This document shows positions 23,532-34,710 of a stretch of DNA of 64,000 nucleotides, piece by piece. Numbering within the stretch: position 1 is the first letter of the stretch; each line of letters opens with the position of its first letter. The notes below the pieces were generated by a model. It worked only from the letters and a program-made list of their open reading frames with translations. It was not told the DNA's origin and did not search any database. Origin of the DNA: Hesseltinella vesiculosa (Eukaryota; Mucoromycota; Mucoromycetes; Mucorales; Cunninghamellaceae); the NCBI GenBank assembly GCA_002104935.1, contig MCGT01000008.1:558001-622000 (forward strand), in the 5' to 3' direction. The position numbers and the translations under genes were made by a program.

Positions 23532-24682
23532 TTATTGTTGCTCGTGCAAAAAGGTATTGGGCTTTTCATTCACAAGCAGCTGGAAAATGTCGGAACGGCT
23601 ATAATGACCCACAGGGTCCAGATCCAGTTTGGCGCCAATGATGGAATCCATGTCCAAATCTGCCACCAGTAAGCCTTCTTCATCACGCAAGGGACCAGCC
23701 AGCACATTACCAAGGGGATCGATGATCACGCTCCCCCCTTCCGATTCCAATGCGTCGCTGTCGGCCTGGTGCGCAGCATGGCCATCGGGATAATCTTTTT
23801 GGCGAGTGAATTGGCAGGCTGACAACACAAAACAGCGGCCCTCGAGTGCAATATGCTGCATGGTTGATTGCCACACTGGGCGGTGGTCCACTGTGGGTGC
23901 ACAGTAGATCTGGACACCTTTGCTGTATAGGTAACTTCGCAGCAATGGCATGTAATTTTCCCAGCAGATAGTAGCGGCAATGCGGTGGCCATTGCGGTTC
24001 TGCACTACAGGCAGCGTCGACCCATCACCAAATCCCCAACACATCCGTTCCATTGCTGTAGGCATCACTAAAATAGGAGATTGAAAGAAAATGGAGGCTT
24101 GAACTTTTGTCATTGCGTTCAACATGGCTGCCAAAGCTTTACCTTTTCGGTGTTTCCCGATGTACCCATGATCTGGGTCCACATGGATGGCGGAGCAGTA
24201 GAGCGTGCCTAAATGAGAGTATGAAAATGAAATGAGATGCATTGTTTCTGCTATGAACACGCTTTTACCTGTGAGTTCTTCACGTTCAATGACACCAACC
24301 ACTAAAAAAATATCCTTTTCCTTGGCTATCTTGGCCAGGCGATCTGTTACCGGGCCAGGCACAAGGATGGCACCCTTGTGATAGTTCGTAAACTCCACAC
24401 GGCCTTCAGGGCTACGCATGCCCATCACTGAACCAAATGTCGACTTGCGAGGATAGCCACCAATGAAAGCTTCCCTGCATTCAATTAAAAGTTGCAAAAA
24501 TAGAGACGCTACCGTGAGAACAAAGAACACGATCAGCGGTAGTCTTACGGAAAGAGGATCAAACGGGCTTGTTGCTTGTGTGCTTGGTCGACATAATTTT
24601 CCAATTTGGCAAGAGTGGCTTCTAAATCAAACTTGGGAGTGCCAACTTGAGCAACTGCAACGCGATACTTTGAATCTGACAT
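23532..24682 (-). CDS. Nitrilase / cyanide hydratase-family C-N hydrolase
   Basis: Four exons (24682..24549, 24474..24269, 24208..24143, 24067..23532) encode 313 residues. The nitrilase triad is complete: Glu in LILFPEAFIGGYP (split by intron 1), Lys in GKHRKVMPT (formed across intron 3) and Cys in ATICWENYMPLLR. The WGFGDGS segment after MPTAMER is typical of true nitrilases and cyanide hydratases. The reaction is hydrolysis of nitriles to acid and ammonia (or of cyanide to formamide); substrate cannot be told from sequence. The protein is expected in the cytosol; no signal peptide. It converges on the small membrane protein gene, with only 40 bases between stops. Confidence 0.93.
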
Positions 24683-24852
24683 GAATGCTGAAAAATGAGG
24701 TCAAGAAAAAGAAAAAAAAAAAAGAAAGTGAAGCGGCGCCTTTTTTCTTTCTTTCCACATGCTCCGCGTCCTCGGCTGTGTGTATCTCATTGTGTAAATG
24801 TTTATTAACGACATTTTTTTTTTTTTTAGTATTTGTATAAAATAGAAAGGAC

Positions 24853-26430
24853 TTAGTTGTAACGTTGCATGGCGGCAGCCTTTTGATCAGTAAAGAGTTT
24901 GGCAATGGCCTGGATGACATTGGGGGTCCTGATATCGTGAGCATCAGCAAATTTGATGGCCAGGAGCTCGGGATCGTCCAGTTTGCGAATGCCAATAGGT
25001 ATTTTCCGTCCACCATCCAGGTCCAGGTTGATGGAGAGAACAATAGGGTTATTGGAAGCAGGTGGAGGTGCAACTTGGCTGGGGGTATTGACAAATGCTG
25101 GCTTGGTGACGCCGCCGCGCTGGTAATAGTTTTTGGGCACTGGGCGTCTCGGACCAGACTCGGAATACTTGGCCTTGTAAGGATTGGAAAATGGCGTCTG
25201 CGGCATGTCGGTATGTTTGGAGGGCGTATCGATGGGCGGTGGAGACGCAGCCGATTGGTCACTTAAGGAGCTGGGTGATGCCTGCCAGGTGTGATTTTTC
25301 TTTGCCGAGGAAGCTGAGCTCGATGTTGACAATGGCACCTCCAAATCATCCAACAGCCAAAAAGTAGGCGAGCTGGACCGATTTGTCGATGATGCGCGAG
25401 ACGCGGCCTGGTCCAGTGGGGGAGGCCGAGACGTTGATATCATGGATGCTGATGAAGATGCGCGTGCTTTGGAATCAAACCCGAGCCCAGGAGGTGGTAG
25501 CAGGGACGGGGTTGACGGTCGCAAGGGCCGACTGGGTATGCTTGGTGGATGCCTGTTGGTTATTTGGTTTTGGCTAGAAGAGGATGTGGACAAAGTGCCG
25601 GTGGATGAGGGTGTGGCAGGCGGGTTGGACGTACCTTCACTGTCAGCAAACGACGACCACCTGTTTTTCGCCCGCTGACCGGTGTGGTTGTCTTGAGATT
25701 TGATGCTATTGTTGTTGTTGTTGTGGCTGGTTGGTGTTTCCCAGAACGGCGTCTCGACAAGCTTACTTGACCAAGATGATTGGGCGGTGATGGGTGGAGG
25801 AGTCGGTGGCGATTGGAAGCGCACTGTCAGTTCACGAGAGGATCTAGTCTTGTTTCCGCCAGGTGACGACAAAGCTGGTGGCAAGGGAGAAGAAAACCCA
25901 AGGCCAGGAGGTGGGAGGCCAGGAGGGACTATTGGCTTCGTTGACGATCGTCTGGCATCTGGATCGGTCGGTTTTGCAGCATGGCGTGACGCTAATGGCG
26001 AACGAGGACCAGGACGCACATTGCTGCTGTTCGAAGGGGGATGCTGTAGACCTGGAGGCGGAGGGAGTGATGACCCATGCCGGGAAGACAACGATGTGGT
26101 ATGTTTGGCTGTACGAGGAGGGGGCCGTTTGCCACCTGTTGTTTTCTTTTTTTTTCCCTGGCTGGGTCCTTGCTGACCCAAACGTTGCTTCAGAATGTCA
26201 TCTTCGTTGATTGGTTTATAGTTCTTTCCTTTACGATGCAAGCCACCGCTACCAAGTTGGTTTGGACCAATCTTGACATTGGGATCTACCAGCGATTGCC
26301 AACCTTCCGTTGCATTGCTTTCATTTTCGTTACTGCTGGCCTGTGGTTCGGGCGTCATTTGTTGTTGACCCCAAGAGGCCATTGCAATGGGGGTGTAATC
26401 GTCATCGCTGGTATCACAATCAGATTCCAT
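24853..26430 (-). CDS. Disordered Pro/Ser-rich protein with a short conserved-looking C-terminal region
   Basis: Single-exon ORF of 525 residues from the ATG at 26430 (MESDCDTSDDDYTPIAMASW). The frame is open to 26613 but that part reads as Phe/Val-rich 5' leader, so the later ATG was chosen. Most of the protein is low complexity with many PPPGL motifs (LPPPGLGF occurs twice) and a poly-Asn stretch. The last 60 residues (IVLSINLDLDGGRKIPIGI then ELLAIKFADAH) look like a folded alpha/beta module. I do not recognise the family. PPPGLGF repeats could be peptide ligands for EVH1, WW or profilin, which is only inference. Confidence 0.75.
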   Translation of the reverse strand: MESDCDTSDDDYTPIAMASWGQQQMTPEPQASSNENESNATEGWQSLVDPNVKIGPNQLGSGGLHRKGKNYKPINEDDILKQRLGQQGPSQGKKKKTTGGKRPPPRTAKHTTSLSSRHGSSLPPPPGLQHPPSNSSNVRPGPRSPLASRHAAKPTDPDARRSSTKPIVPPGLPPPGLGFSSPLPPALSSPGGNKTRSSRELTVRFQSPPTPPPITAQSSWSSKLVETPFWETPTSHNNNNNSIKSQDNHTGQRAKNRWSSFADSEGTSNPPATPSSTGTLSTSSSSQNQITNRHPPSIPSRPLRPSTPSLLPPPGLGFDSKARASSSASMISTSRPPPLDQAASRASSTNRSSSPTFWLLDDLEVPLSTSSSASSAKKNHTWQASPSSLSDQSAASPPPIDTPSKHTDMPQTPFSNPYKAKYSESGPRRPVPKNYYQRGGVTKPAFVNTPSQVAPPPASNNPIVLSINLDLDGGRKIPIGIRKLDDPELLAIKFADAHDIRTPNVIQAIAKLFTDQKAAAMQRYN

Positions 26431-27117
26431 AGGCTGCGCGTCAAATGGCGAAAAAAAAAAACGAAAGGAAACCACCAGCACACACACACAAAAAAAAAAA
26501 TCAAACACACAAAAAGTCCGACGAGGACTGGCAAGCAATAACAAAGATCTATGGTGGTTTTTTCTGTATTGTACTGCCTTTACTTTGCTGATGTGCTGAA
26601 TCTTACAAGGCATAACACAAGAAACAAGAGCATCAGTGCTGAAAATTTACAGCTTTTTCAGGTGCGTTTTTGTCAGCGCCGAGCAATTTTGCATCACTAG
26701 TTTCAGCGTCATGACTTTCCATTCTGTCCACATGCATCAAAACAACCTTGGGTCGTGGCCATTCCGTAAAAAATGCGTTACGTTTGCTTTTCCCATTCTC
26801 ACCTCCAGGGTGACGTGTAATAATGCATCTATCAAAGATTTGCGTCGATTAATCGGTTATTCTGCTGCCCACAGTCATTGCCGTGTCAATAAGATTCAAC
26901 TGTAATCGTGTTTAATGCACCATATGAGGCCTTTTTTTTTTTTTGCGGCATGAAAAATCACGCTATCCATCCTCATAAAAACGTAATAAATATCCACGGT
27001 TGACTTGGCTAGTGCGACATTCCATTTCTCAATCCGTGCCATCTAATTTCATGAGAGGCGCAACTTACTGCTAGACTTCCACTTTTCAGTCGTGAACCAG
27101 GAGCGCAAGAGATAAAA
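26431..27117. other. Intergenic region
   Basis: Upstream leader of the Pro-rich gene with A-rich tracts (26450-26500), then about 500 bases without a supported gene. A T12 run lies at 26932-26944. It ends at foldback element copy B. Confidence 0.5.
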
Positions 27118-27838
27118 ATCAACTTCTAGTCATTTCTCTTCATTTTGCGCTCGTATGCAAAATTTGAACTGAATTTACTTTGACCAAATTTCCACTGTGA
27201 GTTTTGGCGAAAAACGCTGATTTTTTTTTTTTTTTTTTTAGCTGGAGAATTGGAGTCACAGCAAAACGGATCACAAGTTGGTTGGCTGGGCAACCTTTGC
27301 CAATCGACCTCATTTTTTCAGTATCACCATCCTTCATGCATTTACGCATTTATTCAAAATTTCTCATCGATCTAATCGCTCAAAATCGCTGTACAGGGTT
27401 TCCCTTTTTTTCTGCTTAAAATCATTTTGATTGCCATACTCCCGAAACCAGCCAATCACATCACTCTGTTTGTCAGCTCAACCAAGAAATCGCTCCCACA
27501 GGAATTGAAATAAAAAAAGGCGAAGCTGCACAGCACTTTTGAGTGATTAGATTGACCTGAAATTTTGCACAGGCGCGAAAATGCATGAAGGATGGTAATA
27601 CTGAAAAAATGAGGCCGATTGGCAAAGGTTGCCCAGCCAACCTGTGATCAGTTTTGTTTTGACACCTCCGATTCTCCAGCTAAAAAAAATAAAAAATCAG
27701 CGTTTTTCGCCAGGCGACTCCCAGACGACCTGACCTGGTCAAAACTTACAGTGGAAATTTGGTCTAAACAAATTCACCCCAAATTTTGCATGCCCGTACA
27801 AAATCATGAGAAATGACTATGATTTCAGTTCTCTCACA
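27118..27838. repeat. Foldback (inverted-repeat) element, copy B
   Basis: Left arm about 27118-27400, right arm about 27520-27838 in inverted orientation. Landmarks: gttggctgggcaacctttgc at 27282-27301 pairs with gcaaaggttgcccagccaac at 27622-27641; the outer ends pair as ctcgtatgcaaaatttgaac and aattttgcatgcccgtacaa. The centre is only about 120 bases, so the element could fold into an almost continuous hairpin. It ends about 175 bases before the RPS23 start codon and therefore sits in that gene's promoter region. No coding capacity. Same family as copies A, C and the lone arm D. Confidence 0.85.
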
Positions 27839-28012
27839 CAACTGAGCGAAGAGCTAGATGGCACTAGAAACGAATTCGTGCGCAGTTGGCTTTTGCCAGC
27901 CAAAAATATTTGTAGAACACGGGCTGCGTTTGAAATTGACTTGCCGGTAAAATTTGATGGTGGCGGTTTTTTTTCCTTCCTCTTTTTTCTTCCTCTATCA
28001 ACTTTTGTCAAA

Positions 28013-28710
28013 ATGGGTAGGTTGACTACTATGATATAACGAATTGAAACGATAGCAGAGATAACAGTGGATAACTATGACTGCACACGCCAACTTAAAA
28101 CAAGGAATAGATGGATGGAAAAAAGGATGGATGGATGGATGGGTTCACGACTTGGTACGACTGTGTATACTAACATGGCTTCATCATTGCAGGTCAACCT
28201 TCTGGTTTGAATGCCGCTCGCAAGTTGCGCAACCACCGTCGTGAACAACGTTGGGCCGATAAACAATACAAGAAGCGTGCCTTGGGTACTGCTTACCGTT
28301 CCAACCCCTTCGGTGGTGCTTCCCACGCCAAGGGCATTGTCCTCGAAAAGATGTAAGCCTGCCGCAGGATTCACTTCAGCCTTTTTGGCTTTACACAAAC
28401 TTACCAATGTTCTTTTTTTCCCCCCCCCCCATTCCTATATAGTGGTGTTGAAGCTAAGCAACCTAACTCTGCCATTCGTAAGTGTGTCCGTGTCCAATTG
28501 ATCAAGAACGGCAAGAAAGTCACTGCTTTCGTCCCCAACGATGGTTGTTTGAACTACGTCGACGAAAACGACGAAGTCTTGATTGCTGGTTTCGGTCGCA
28601 AGGGTCGCGCTATTGGTGATATTCCTGGTGTCCGTTTCAAGGTCGTCAAGGTTGCTGGTGTCTCTCTCTTGGCCTTGTACAAGGAAAAGAAGGAAAAGCC
28701 CAGATCTTAA
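28013..28710 (+). CDS. RPS23: 40S ribosomal protein S23 (uS12)
   Basis: Three exons: 28013..28016 (only ATG plus one base), 28193..28352 and 28443..28710; 143 residues. The first intron follows aaATGG|gtaggt and ends at aacatgg...tgcag with a ctaac branch site near 28170. Signature uS12 sequence throughout: [47 protein letters not shown] and [19 protein letters not shown] [12 protein letters not shown]. uS12 lies at the decoding centre of the small subunit and guards translation accuracy; PNDGC is part of the conserved loop with the hydroxylated proline. A start codon isolated on a tiny first exon is common in fungal ribosomal protein genes. Confidence 0.98.
28105..28142. repeat. Tetranucleotide (ATGG)n microsatellite in RPS23 intron 1
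   Basis: Imperfect tandem atgg/ggat units with one A-rich interruption inside the first intron of RPS23. Confidence 0.8.
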
Positions 28711-28822
28711 ATAACAACTCCCACTTTTTCTCTATATCATTTTTATGTACGCACTTCCTCGTGGATTAAACGGGACCTCCATGTCTTTTTTTTAAAAAAA
28801 TTCAGCTGTCTAGACATTGAGT

Positions 28823-30180
28823 TTATTTGTCTTCTTTGTCCTTTTTCTTGTCTTGCATATCTTCCAACGCTTTTTGGATACGAGCATCATTGGGATCGAC
28901 ACCTGGTAAGGAGCCAAGCACAGCAGACATCATTTCGTCGTCATTGTTGTCGTTCATGGACATTTCCAGTGCTCGCTGCAATTCTTCGTCTTCATCCATA
29001 TCCACGTCCTCGTCCTACAAGGAGAAATGAGGCTCTTGGTTTCCTTTCTTGTCTTTTCACTTACTGGTACATGAGATTGGCCCATGGACATGGCCAAAGC
29101 AGCTTGTAGTTCGTCGTCATCCTCGTGGTGTTGTTGAGCACCGCTTGCACCATCCACAACCATTGCTTCGCCTGATTCAGAGGATTCTGGCTTGCCGGAC
29201 TTTTTGGAGGAAGCTTCCTGGCGAGCCTTTTCTTCTTCCATGGAGATACGAAGTGCCAAAGCCAACTCAGGATCTTGGTTGGGGTCAATGCCAAATTCAA
29301 ACATGTCGCCGCCTGAGCTGAAGTTGCTTGGTGCGCCGTCTTCACCAGAAATGATGGCTGTGGACATCAGCATGTCGCTCAAAATATGAGGGCCAGGAGG
29401 GATGGTGACAAGATGGCTGACGGTGTAAGGAAAAGAGAGTGAGTGTGTCGTGCACTTGCTTGTCATTCATCTATTTACCTATTGTCGCTGTTGTTGACGT
29501 TGTTAATAAAGGCATCCAATTTGCTGGTATTGGCAGTCTCTTCGCCAAAGTTGATCACATCGATGGCCACGTTGTTTTTCTTGAGTTTCTTTGCCAGTCG
29601 TACCAATGTTCGCTCATCCACATCCACAGGGCTGCCTACAAACACAACAATTCGCTGACGCTGGTTTCGGTTTTGTCGATGCTTCAAAGCCAACTGACGC
29701 AAGTGAAGAAAAGGGCGTCAGCAAGCATAAACAAGAGCTGAGAAACGTCTGTTTACCTGAGCGATTTGTACACCAGTGATGAAATCACTTTGACCACTTG
29801 ATTTGACCCCATGCAATGCAGAAAGTATTTTCCCAACGTCAGTGGTCAGGGTCACTAGGACTTCAGGGCTCTTGCCGGCCATGGTCATCAGGCCAACTGT
29901 GTTTTCAGGGTTGGATTGTACCTTTGCATTGAAAATGAGATTGACTGCTTCATTCTGAGCAATCAGGCGAGTTGGCGTATAGTCGCCATTTCTCATCCAG
30001 TCTGAATTGTCCACCCTATGTCAACAGTAAAAATGAGTACGTGATCAAGAAGACCCAGGAGTAAGATTCGACAGCTCCATCAAAACAAAACAAAACAAGC
30101 AAACAAAAAAGAAAAAGAAACATGGACACATGGTTCTCCAGCTACCCTACTTACACAATCATAGAAGCTTCCATCACCAT
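28823..30180 (-). CDS. RPN10: 26S proteasome ubiquitin receptor subunit Rpn10 (S5a/PSMD4)
   Basis: Five exons (30180..30155, 30015..29757, 29693..29479, 29416..29065, 29014..28823), all in phase, give 347 residues. The N-terminal VWA domain is clear ([49 protein letters not shown]). Then three ubiquitin-interacting motifs: [23 protein letters not shown] and [11 protein letters not shown]. Role: docks polyubiquitylated substrates on the 19S regulatory particle and stabilises lid-base contact. Budding yeast Rpn10 has one UIM and human S5a two, so three is at the high end. The first exon encodes only eight residues plus two bases. It converges with RPS23, with 110 bases between stops. Confidence 0.96.
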
Positions 30181-31069
30181 CTTGTAAACAGTATTAAATG
30201 AAAAACGAAAAAGTAAAAGAGGAATGTGAAGGAGAGGTTCAGGAAAAAAAAAAAAAAAGAGCCAGACAATGCTTACGTGTTTTGCGGGCCCATCATGGCG
30301 GCGAGCCAATCAAAAGGCTGGGAAATTTTCACCCACGCTCGCTCGAGCTAGACTCTGTCTTTTTTTTTTTTTTTTTTTTTCTCTTGGAACCATCAGCGTC
30401 AGTCCTGCTACCTTGGCTGATGTTGTGCGATAATTCGTTCTTGTCTACTCGTCATTCTGATCAAAGAAAAACCGACGTCCAAATATGTCGCCGCAGGGGA
30501 ACCCCTGTGCCACATGCAATGCCTTTTATGCCTATTGTCCAATGGCTGCGAATACTTCGCTGTTGCCCCCGAATGGCCTCGAGTCATTGATTGCACAGTG
30601 CATAAGTTGTGGCCCTTTAAGAGATAGAGTCCCTTCATGGAGGATCACTGATATCGGATGTTCAATTTCGGCTTGGGATGGTCGAACAAAACGGGCAAGA
30701 AAAGAAGGTCGTTTGTGGCCTAGCGACCTTGCTAAAGATCAACAATGTCAGACTGCCACCGATGCACTTCAAATTCGCGCATACAAGCAAGTGCTTTTTG
30801 AGATAGGCTATTGGTGATGGCCGCAATCCCACACAAGAGCCTGCTGCCGAACCAGAAGCTTACAAAGTCTAGTCATGAAGCAGGATGACACTCTTTCTCT
30901 GGTGCAAATCATTGAAAATTACAGCCAAAAGTATACCTCATTCACTACTGCTTGAGTAAGTTTGGCGTCGAATGAGCGAGGATGAGGTTGGCTCGGTTGG
31001 CGAGCTGCAGCTGTCATCCTGTTTTGGCTTCTTTTTTTGGGAGAGCTGTCAAATTTATTTAAAATTAAG
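30181..31069. other. Intergenic region
   Basis: Promoter of RPN10 and about 800 bases with no supported gene. A T19 run is at 30361-30380. An ORF at 30485-30817 (110 codons) lacks domains and has no sign of splicing or a promoter, so it is not called. Confidence 0.45.
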
Positions 31070-31270
31070 TTGAACCTTCCTACAGGTTCGCCTTTGCAAT
31101 AGCCTTTGCAGCACCAACTCATTTTTTGAAATGATCCATTTTTCCCAGGGGAACTTGTCATTGGATCCGCTTGAAATCCTACTTTGCCGATTTTTTTGTA
31201 CTCCACGCATTCATGAGTTGTAAGTAGCCCTTCAAAAGTGATGACCATGATAAAAATACAAACGTTCATT
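31070..31270 (-). CDS. Possible small cysteine-containing secreted protein (uncertain)
   Basis: From an ATG at 31270 the minus strand reads MNVCIFIMVITFEGLLTTHE, a short hydrophobic signal-like segment, followed by a basic stretch with Cys spaced as C, CC, C (HECVEYKK, SWCCKGYCKGEP). The frame stays open to 30919, but beyond about 31070 the sequence becomes Lys/Arg-rich and less gene-like, so the end is uncertain. Nothing recognised. It may be a small effector-type or cell-surface protein, or a chance ORF. Confidence 0.25.
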
Positions 31271-31949
31271 GTAGAAGCAACGTAACGAAGGTCAACATGA
31301 GCTAGACCAACAGCGGCCAAACATGCCAACATCCTGGACAGCGCTGTGTTTATTTAACGACCGCGGCGCTGGCCCAACTTGAAAAATCTTGATGCAAGGC
31401 AAAAAGATGACGCGTTGAAAAATAAACTTTATTTGTGATTCCTCCAATTTAAAATTTTCTGTGATGCCTTGCTTCCTCTCCAGGAGGCAGAAGGTCCCCA
31501 TACTACAGCTTCCTAGTAGGGAAAAAAGTGCCTGCAGTGGTTATGATTAGTTTGATGCAGACCGGCGCCTTTGAGCATGCTCTTTACCAAGGAACCCTAG
31601 TCAAGATCAGGAATCTTTTTCGGTTAATGTTGCACAAGTGGTCTTGTCGTCCCACCTGACCCCCATTGGGTACCTTCTTGGCTGGCGGCCTTACTGTTCT
31701 TTTCTTTCAGCGCAAGGAAGAATTGGGCACAATTTACCCTTTTATGATAAGCACCGACTTTTTTTTATGGGGTCGTCGATAGGCTTCAAGATTCTGAATG
31801 ACCCAAAATAGGAGTAGATGAAGTTTATAGGACATTGAGCAAAGGAAGAAAGCAGCAAACAAGTAAATTGAAACGAATGGCATGGATCAATTTCCAGTCT
31901 CTCTGAACCCTGCTTAGCTCGACCTCTCGGGTCATTTTTTTTTAGGCAC

Positions 31950-32128
31950 AGGTGCGTCCTGCTGCTGAAGCAAATGAAGAAACCACACAGTCAATCACAG
32001 ATGATGAACTGGAAATACAACTGCAGAGCAGATATTACCAGTTTCTGTTCGAAAACTGGCTGCGCAAGTCAAAAGCTATGGCAGGCTTAGATCCTCATGA
32101 TAGATCAACGTCACCTGGCGCCTATTTT
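31950..32128 (+). pseudogene. Orphan exon-like coding fragment
   Basis: After a T8-ag acceptor-like site (31940-31950) the frame reads VRPAAEANEETTQSITDDEL then YYQFLFENWLRKSKAMAGLD, with amino-acid composition like a real acidic-helical protein. No upstream exon with start codon and no downstream exon could be joined; T18 and T20 homopolymers follow at 32126-32142 and 32180-32200. Probably a remnant of a gene. Family not recognised. Confidence 0.3.
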
Positions 32129-32330
32129 TTTTTTTTTTTTTTGGCTAAGGGGTCGTGGGTAATGCTTGCGCTGTCCCAATTTTTTTTTTTTTTTTTTTTC
32201 GGTGATGATGACTCAACAAAAGAGCACAACCCAAGAAAAAGCAGAAAAAATCCTACGCATGTGACACAGTTTTCTGCTTTCTGGATTGTTCCCATTTAAA
32301 GTTATTTTAGCCCAGGAAAAAAAAATGGTG

Positions 32331-32338
32331 TATAAATA
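32331..32338 (+). promoter_or_regulatory. TATA box of the amino acid permease gene
   Basis: TATAAATA lies 63 bases before the start codon at 32401, followed by a C/T-rich leader typical of fungal transcription starts. Confidence 0.65.
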
Positions 32339-32400
32339 GCAATAAGTAGAAATGTGGCGCTCAATCATCTCTTCCCCTCGTTTTTCTTTTGTTTGGCATC

Positions 32401-34465
32401 ATGTCTGTCCGAGAGAATTCAGCTGAATATGACGTAGAAAGTCACTTTGAAAAAGAGGAAGAACAGGGTGGATTGAACGGTCTTCACCGTGATTTAAAAA
32501 ATCGACACATTGCCATGATCTCTCTCGGCGGTGTCATTGGTAGGCGATTTCTTGGGCAGAGAAAAAAAAAAAAGAACCAGATCGATGATCCTTACTCCAT
32601 TTTTTCCCCTCCAGGTACTGGTCTCTTCCTAGGAACAGCTACATCTCTTCACAACGGCGGGCCTGCTGGGTTATTGCTAGGATATGCTGTCATTGCTAGT
32701 GTTGTCATATCCATAACCAACACCTTAGGTGAAATGATTGCTTATTTACCACTTCCAGGTGGTCATATCAAACTGGGTGAACGTAAGGGCGGTAAACAGG
32801 TTGCGAGCGATGCTTATACTTTTTTTTTTCTGAAGGATTTGTTGGCTCTGCTGCTTCCTTTGCCATGGGTTACAATTACTGGTATAATTGGACCATTTTG
32901 CTACCTACTGAGCTGTCTGCCGCTGCTGTGCTGATGAACTACTGGGTCTCTTCGGAACAGGTCAGCAATGCTGTATGGATCACCATTTTTTTGGTCATTG
33001 CCATTGGTATCAATCTTTTTGGTGCAAAGGCATATGGTGAAGCTGAGTTTTGGTTTGCCAGTATTAAAATTCTTCTCGTGATTGGCCTGATCATCCTTGG
33101 GGTCATCATTGATGCTGGTGGTGTGCCTACGGACAAGGTATGGAATTTGAAAGCTGCCATTGTTATTATTATTATTATTATTATTATTTTTTGACTTCTC
33201 TTGATTTCCCCGTAGGGCAATGTCATTGGGGTGAAATATTGGATCGGTAAGCATCCACAACCCTTTTTTATTGGCTCACCCGTCTCTGTTTAGATCCTGG
33301 ACCATGGGCTCAATATATGGATATCCCTGGCGCCACAGGTCGTTTCTTGGGTTTCTTCTCCGTCTTGCTAAATGCCACTTTTGTAAACTCCAGAAAAAGG
33401 AAAAAAAAAATACAAGCGTGCTAACACGCCTTTGCCACCCACTTGCTAGGCCTTCATTGGTACTGAAATTGTTGGTATTGCTGCTGGTGAAGCTAGTAAC
33501 CCTCGCAGAAACATTCCTAAAGCTCTCAAAAAAGTGTATGTACGTTTGATTGTCTTTTACATCGTTGGCACGTTCATCATTGGCCTGCTTGTGCCTTCAA
33601 ATGATCCTGAGATTGCCACGTCCACAGGCACCGCCAAATCGTCACCTTTTGTCATTGCCATTACACGGGCCAACATCAAAGTGCTGCCTCACATCGTCAA
33701 TGCATGCTTGGTATCGTCTGCCTGGTCCGCTTCGTCGTCTGATCTATATATTTCGTCTCGCGCTTTGTATGGCTTGGCTCTTGCAGGCAATGCTCCAAAG
33801 ATCTTTACTCGCGTCAACCGATGGGGTCTCCCTTATGTGGCCATGCTCTTCTGCTCTGCGTTTGCTCTACTAGCTTATATGGGCGTCAATTCCGGTTCAA
33901 ACACTGTTTTCATGTGGTTCGCTGACATGACTTCCATCTGCGGTTTGATCACTTGGTACTTTATTGCCATCACGTACCTTCGATTCTACAAGGGCATGAT
34001 GGCCCAAGGCATCGACAGGTGAGGGTTATTTTCTCAGAAGATAAAAAAAAAACCGCTTGCTCACTCGATCCCTTATTTTCTTACAGATCAACGCTTCCTT
34101 TCAAGTGCTGGGGCCAGCCCTATGTAGCCATTTACGTCCTTGTCGTGTTGACCATTGTGTTATTGTAAGTTTAACAAAAGGGAAAGAATACAATGCGTGC
34201 CTTTGGGTGTTGACGCTCGCTTCGCAGGTTTGGCGGCTTCCAAGTCTTCTTGCACAACCATTGGGACACAGCGACTTTTGTCACAACCTACTTGCCACTG
34301 CCTGTCGCACCTTTGCTCTACTTTGGTTACAAGTTCGTTAAAAAAACCAAAACGATCGCACCCTCAGAAATGGACTTTTACTCTGGCCTTGCCGAAATCG
34401 AAAAGCTGGCAGAACAAGAAGCCCGGCCAACGACCCTTATGGGACAATTCTTTGATGCCCTGTAA
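32401..34465 (+). CDS. Amino acid permease of the YAT (fungal APC) family
   Basis: Eight exons (32401..32539, 32615..32782, 32836..33137, 33216..33246, 33294..33382, 33450..34018, 34087..34164, 34228..34465) give 537 residues. It has the YAT opening GLHRDLKNRHIAMISLGGVIGTGLFLGTA split by an intron, the GFVGSAASFAMGYNYWYNW segment, AFIGTEIVGIAAGEASNPRR (TM6 region, substrate site) and SAWSASSSDLYISSRALYGL. About twelve membrane segments are expected. Role: proton-coupled uptake of amino acids at the plasma membrane; specificity unknown. An ATT microsatellite lies in intron 3. One exon is just 31 bases. The short hydrophilic N-terminus and FFDAL C-terminus are less conserved, as usual. Confidence 0.95.
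33161..33188. repeat. (ATT)n microsatellite in a permease intron
   Basis: About nine tandem att triplets within intron 3 of the permease gene (33138..33215). Confidence 0.85.
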
Positions 34466-34662
34466 CCTTCACACACTACATCCTATTTTTACTTGTCATG
34501 ACCGTCTTACAGCGGATAAGATATAATTGGCACGATCTTCCTAATAAAGGCCCAAGTTCGTTTCGAAGATAAACATGTTACTGAAAATCAAAAAAAGAAG
34601 GGAGCTTTCAAAATAATTCACGGCTGTGAGAATTCCTGACCAATTTTGGCTATCACTCGAAT

Positions 34663-34698
<36 letters not shown>

Positions 34699-34700
34699 AA
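34466..34700. other. 3' region of the permease gene with a long A run
   Basis: Permease 3' UTR followed by an uninterrupted A run of about 32 bases (34664-34696). No gene. Confidence 0.5.
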
Positions 34701-34710
34701 GACGCGCAGC

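Noticed and set aside
30485..30817. 110-codon ORF in intergenic DNA
   Set aside because: No domain, no splice or promoter signals; composition fits chance.
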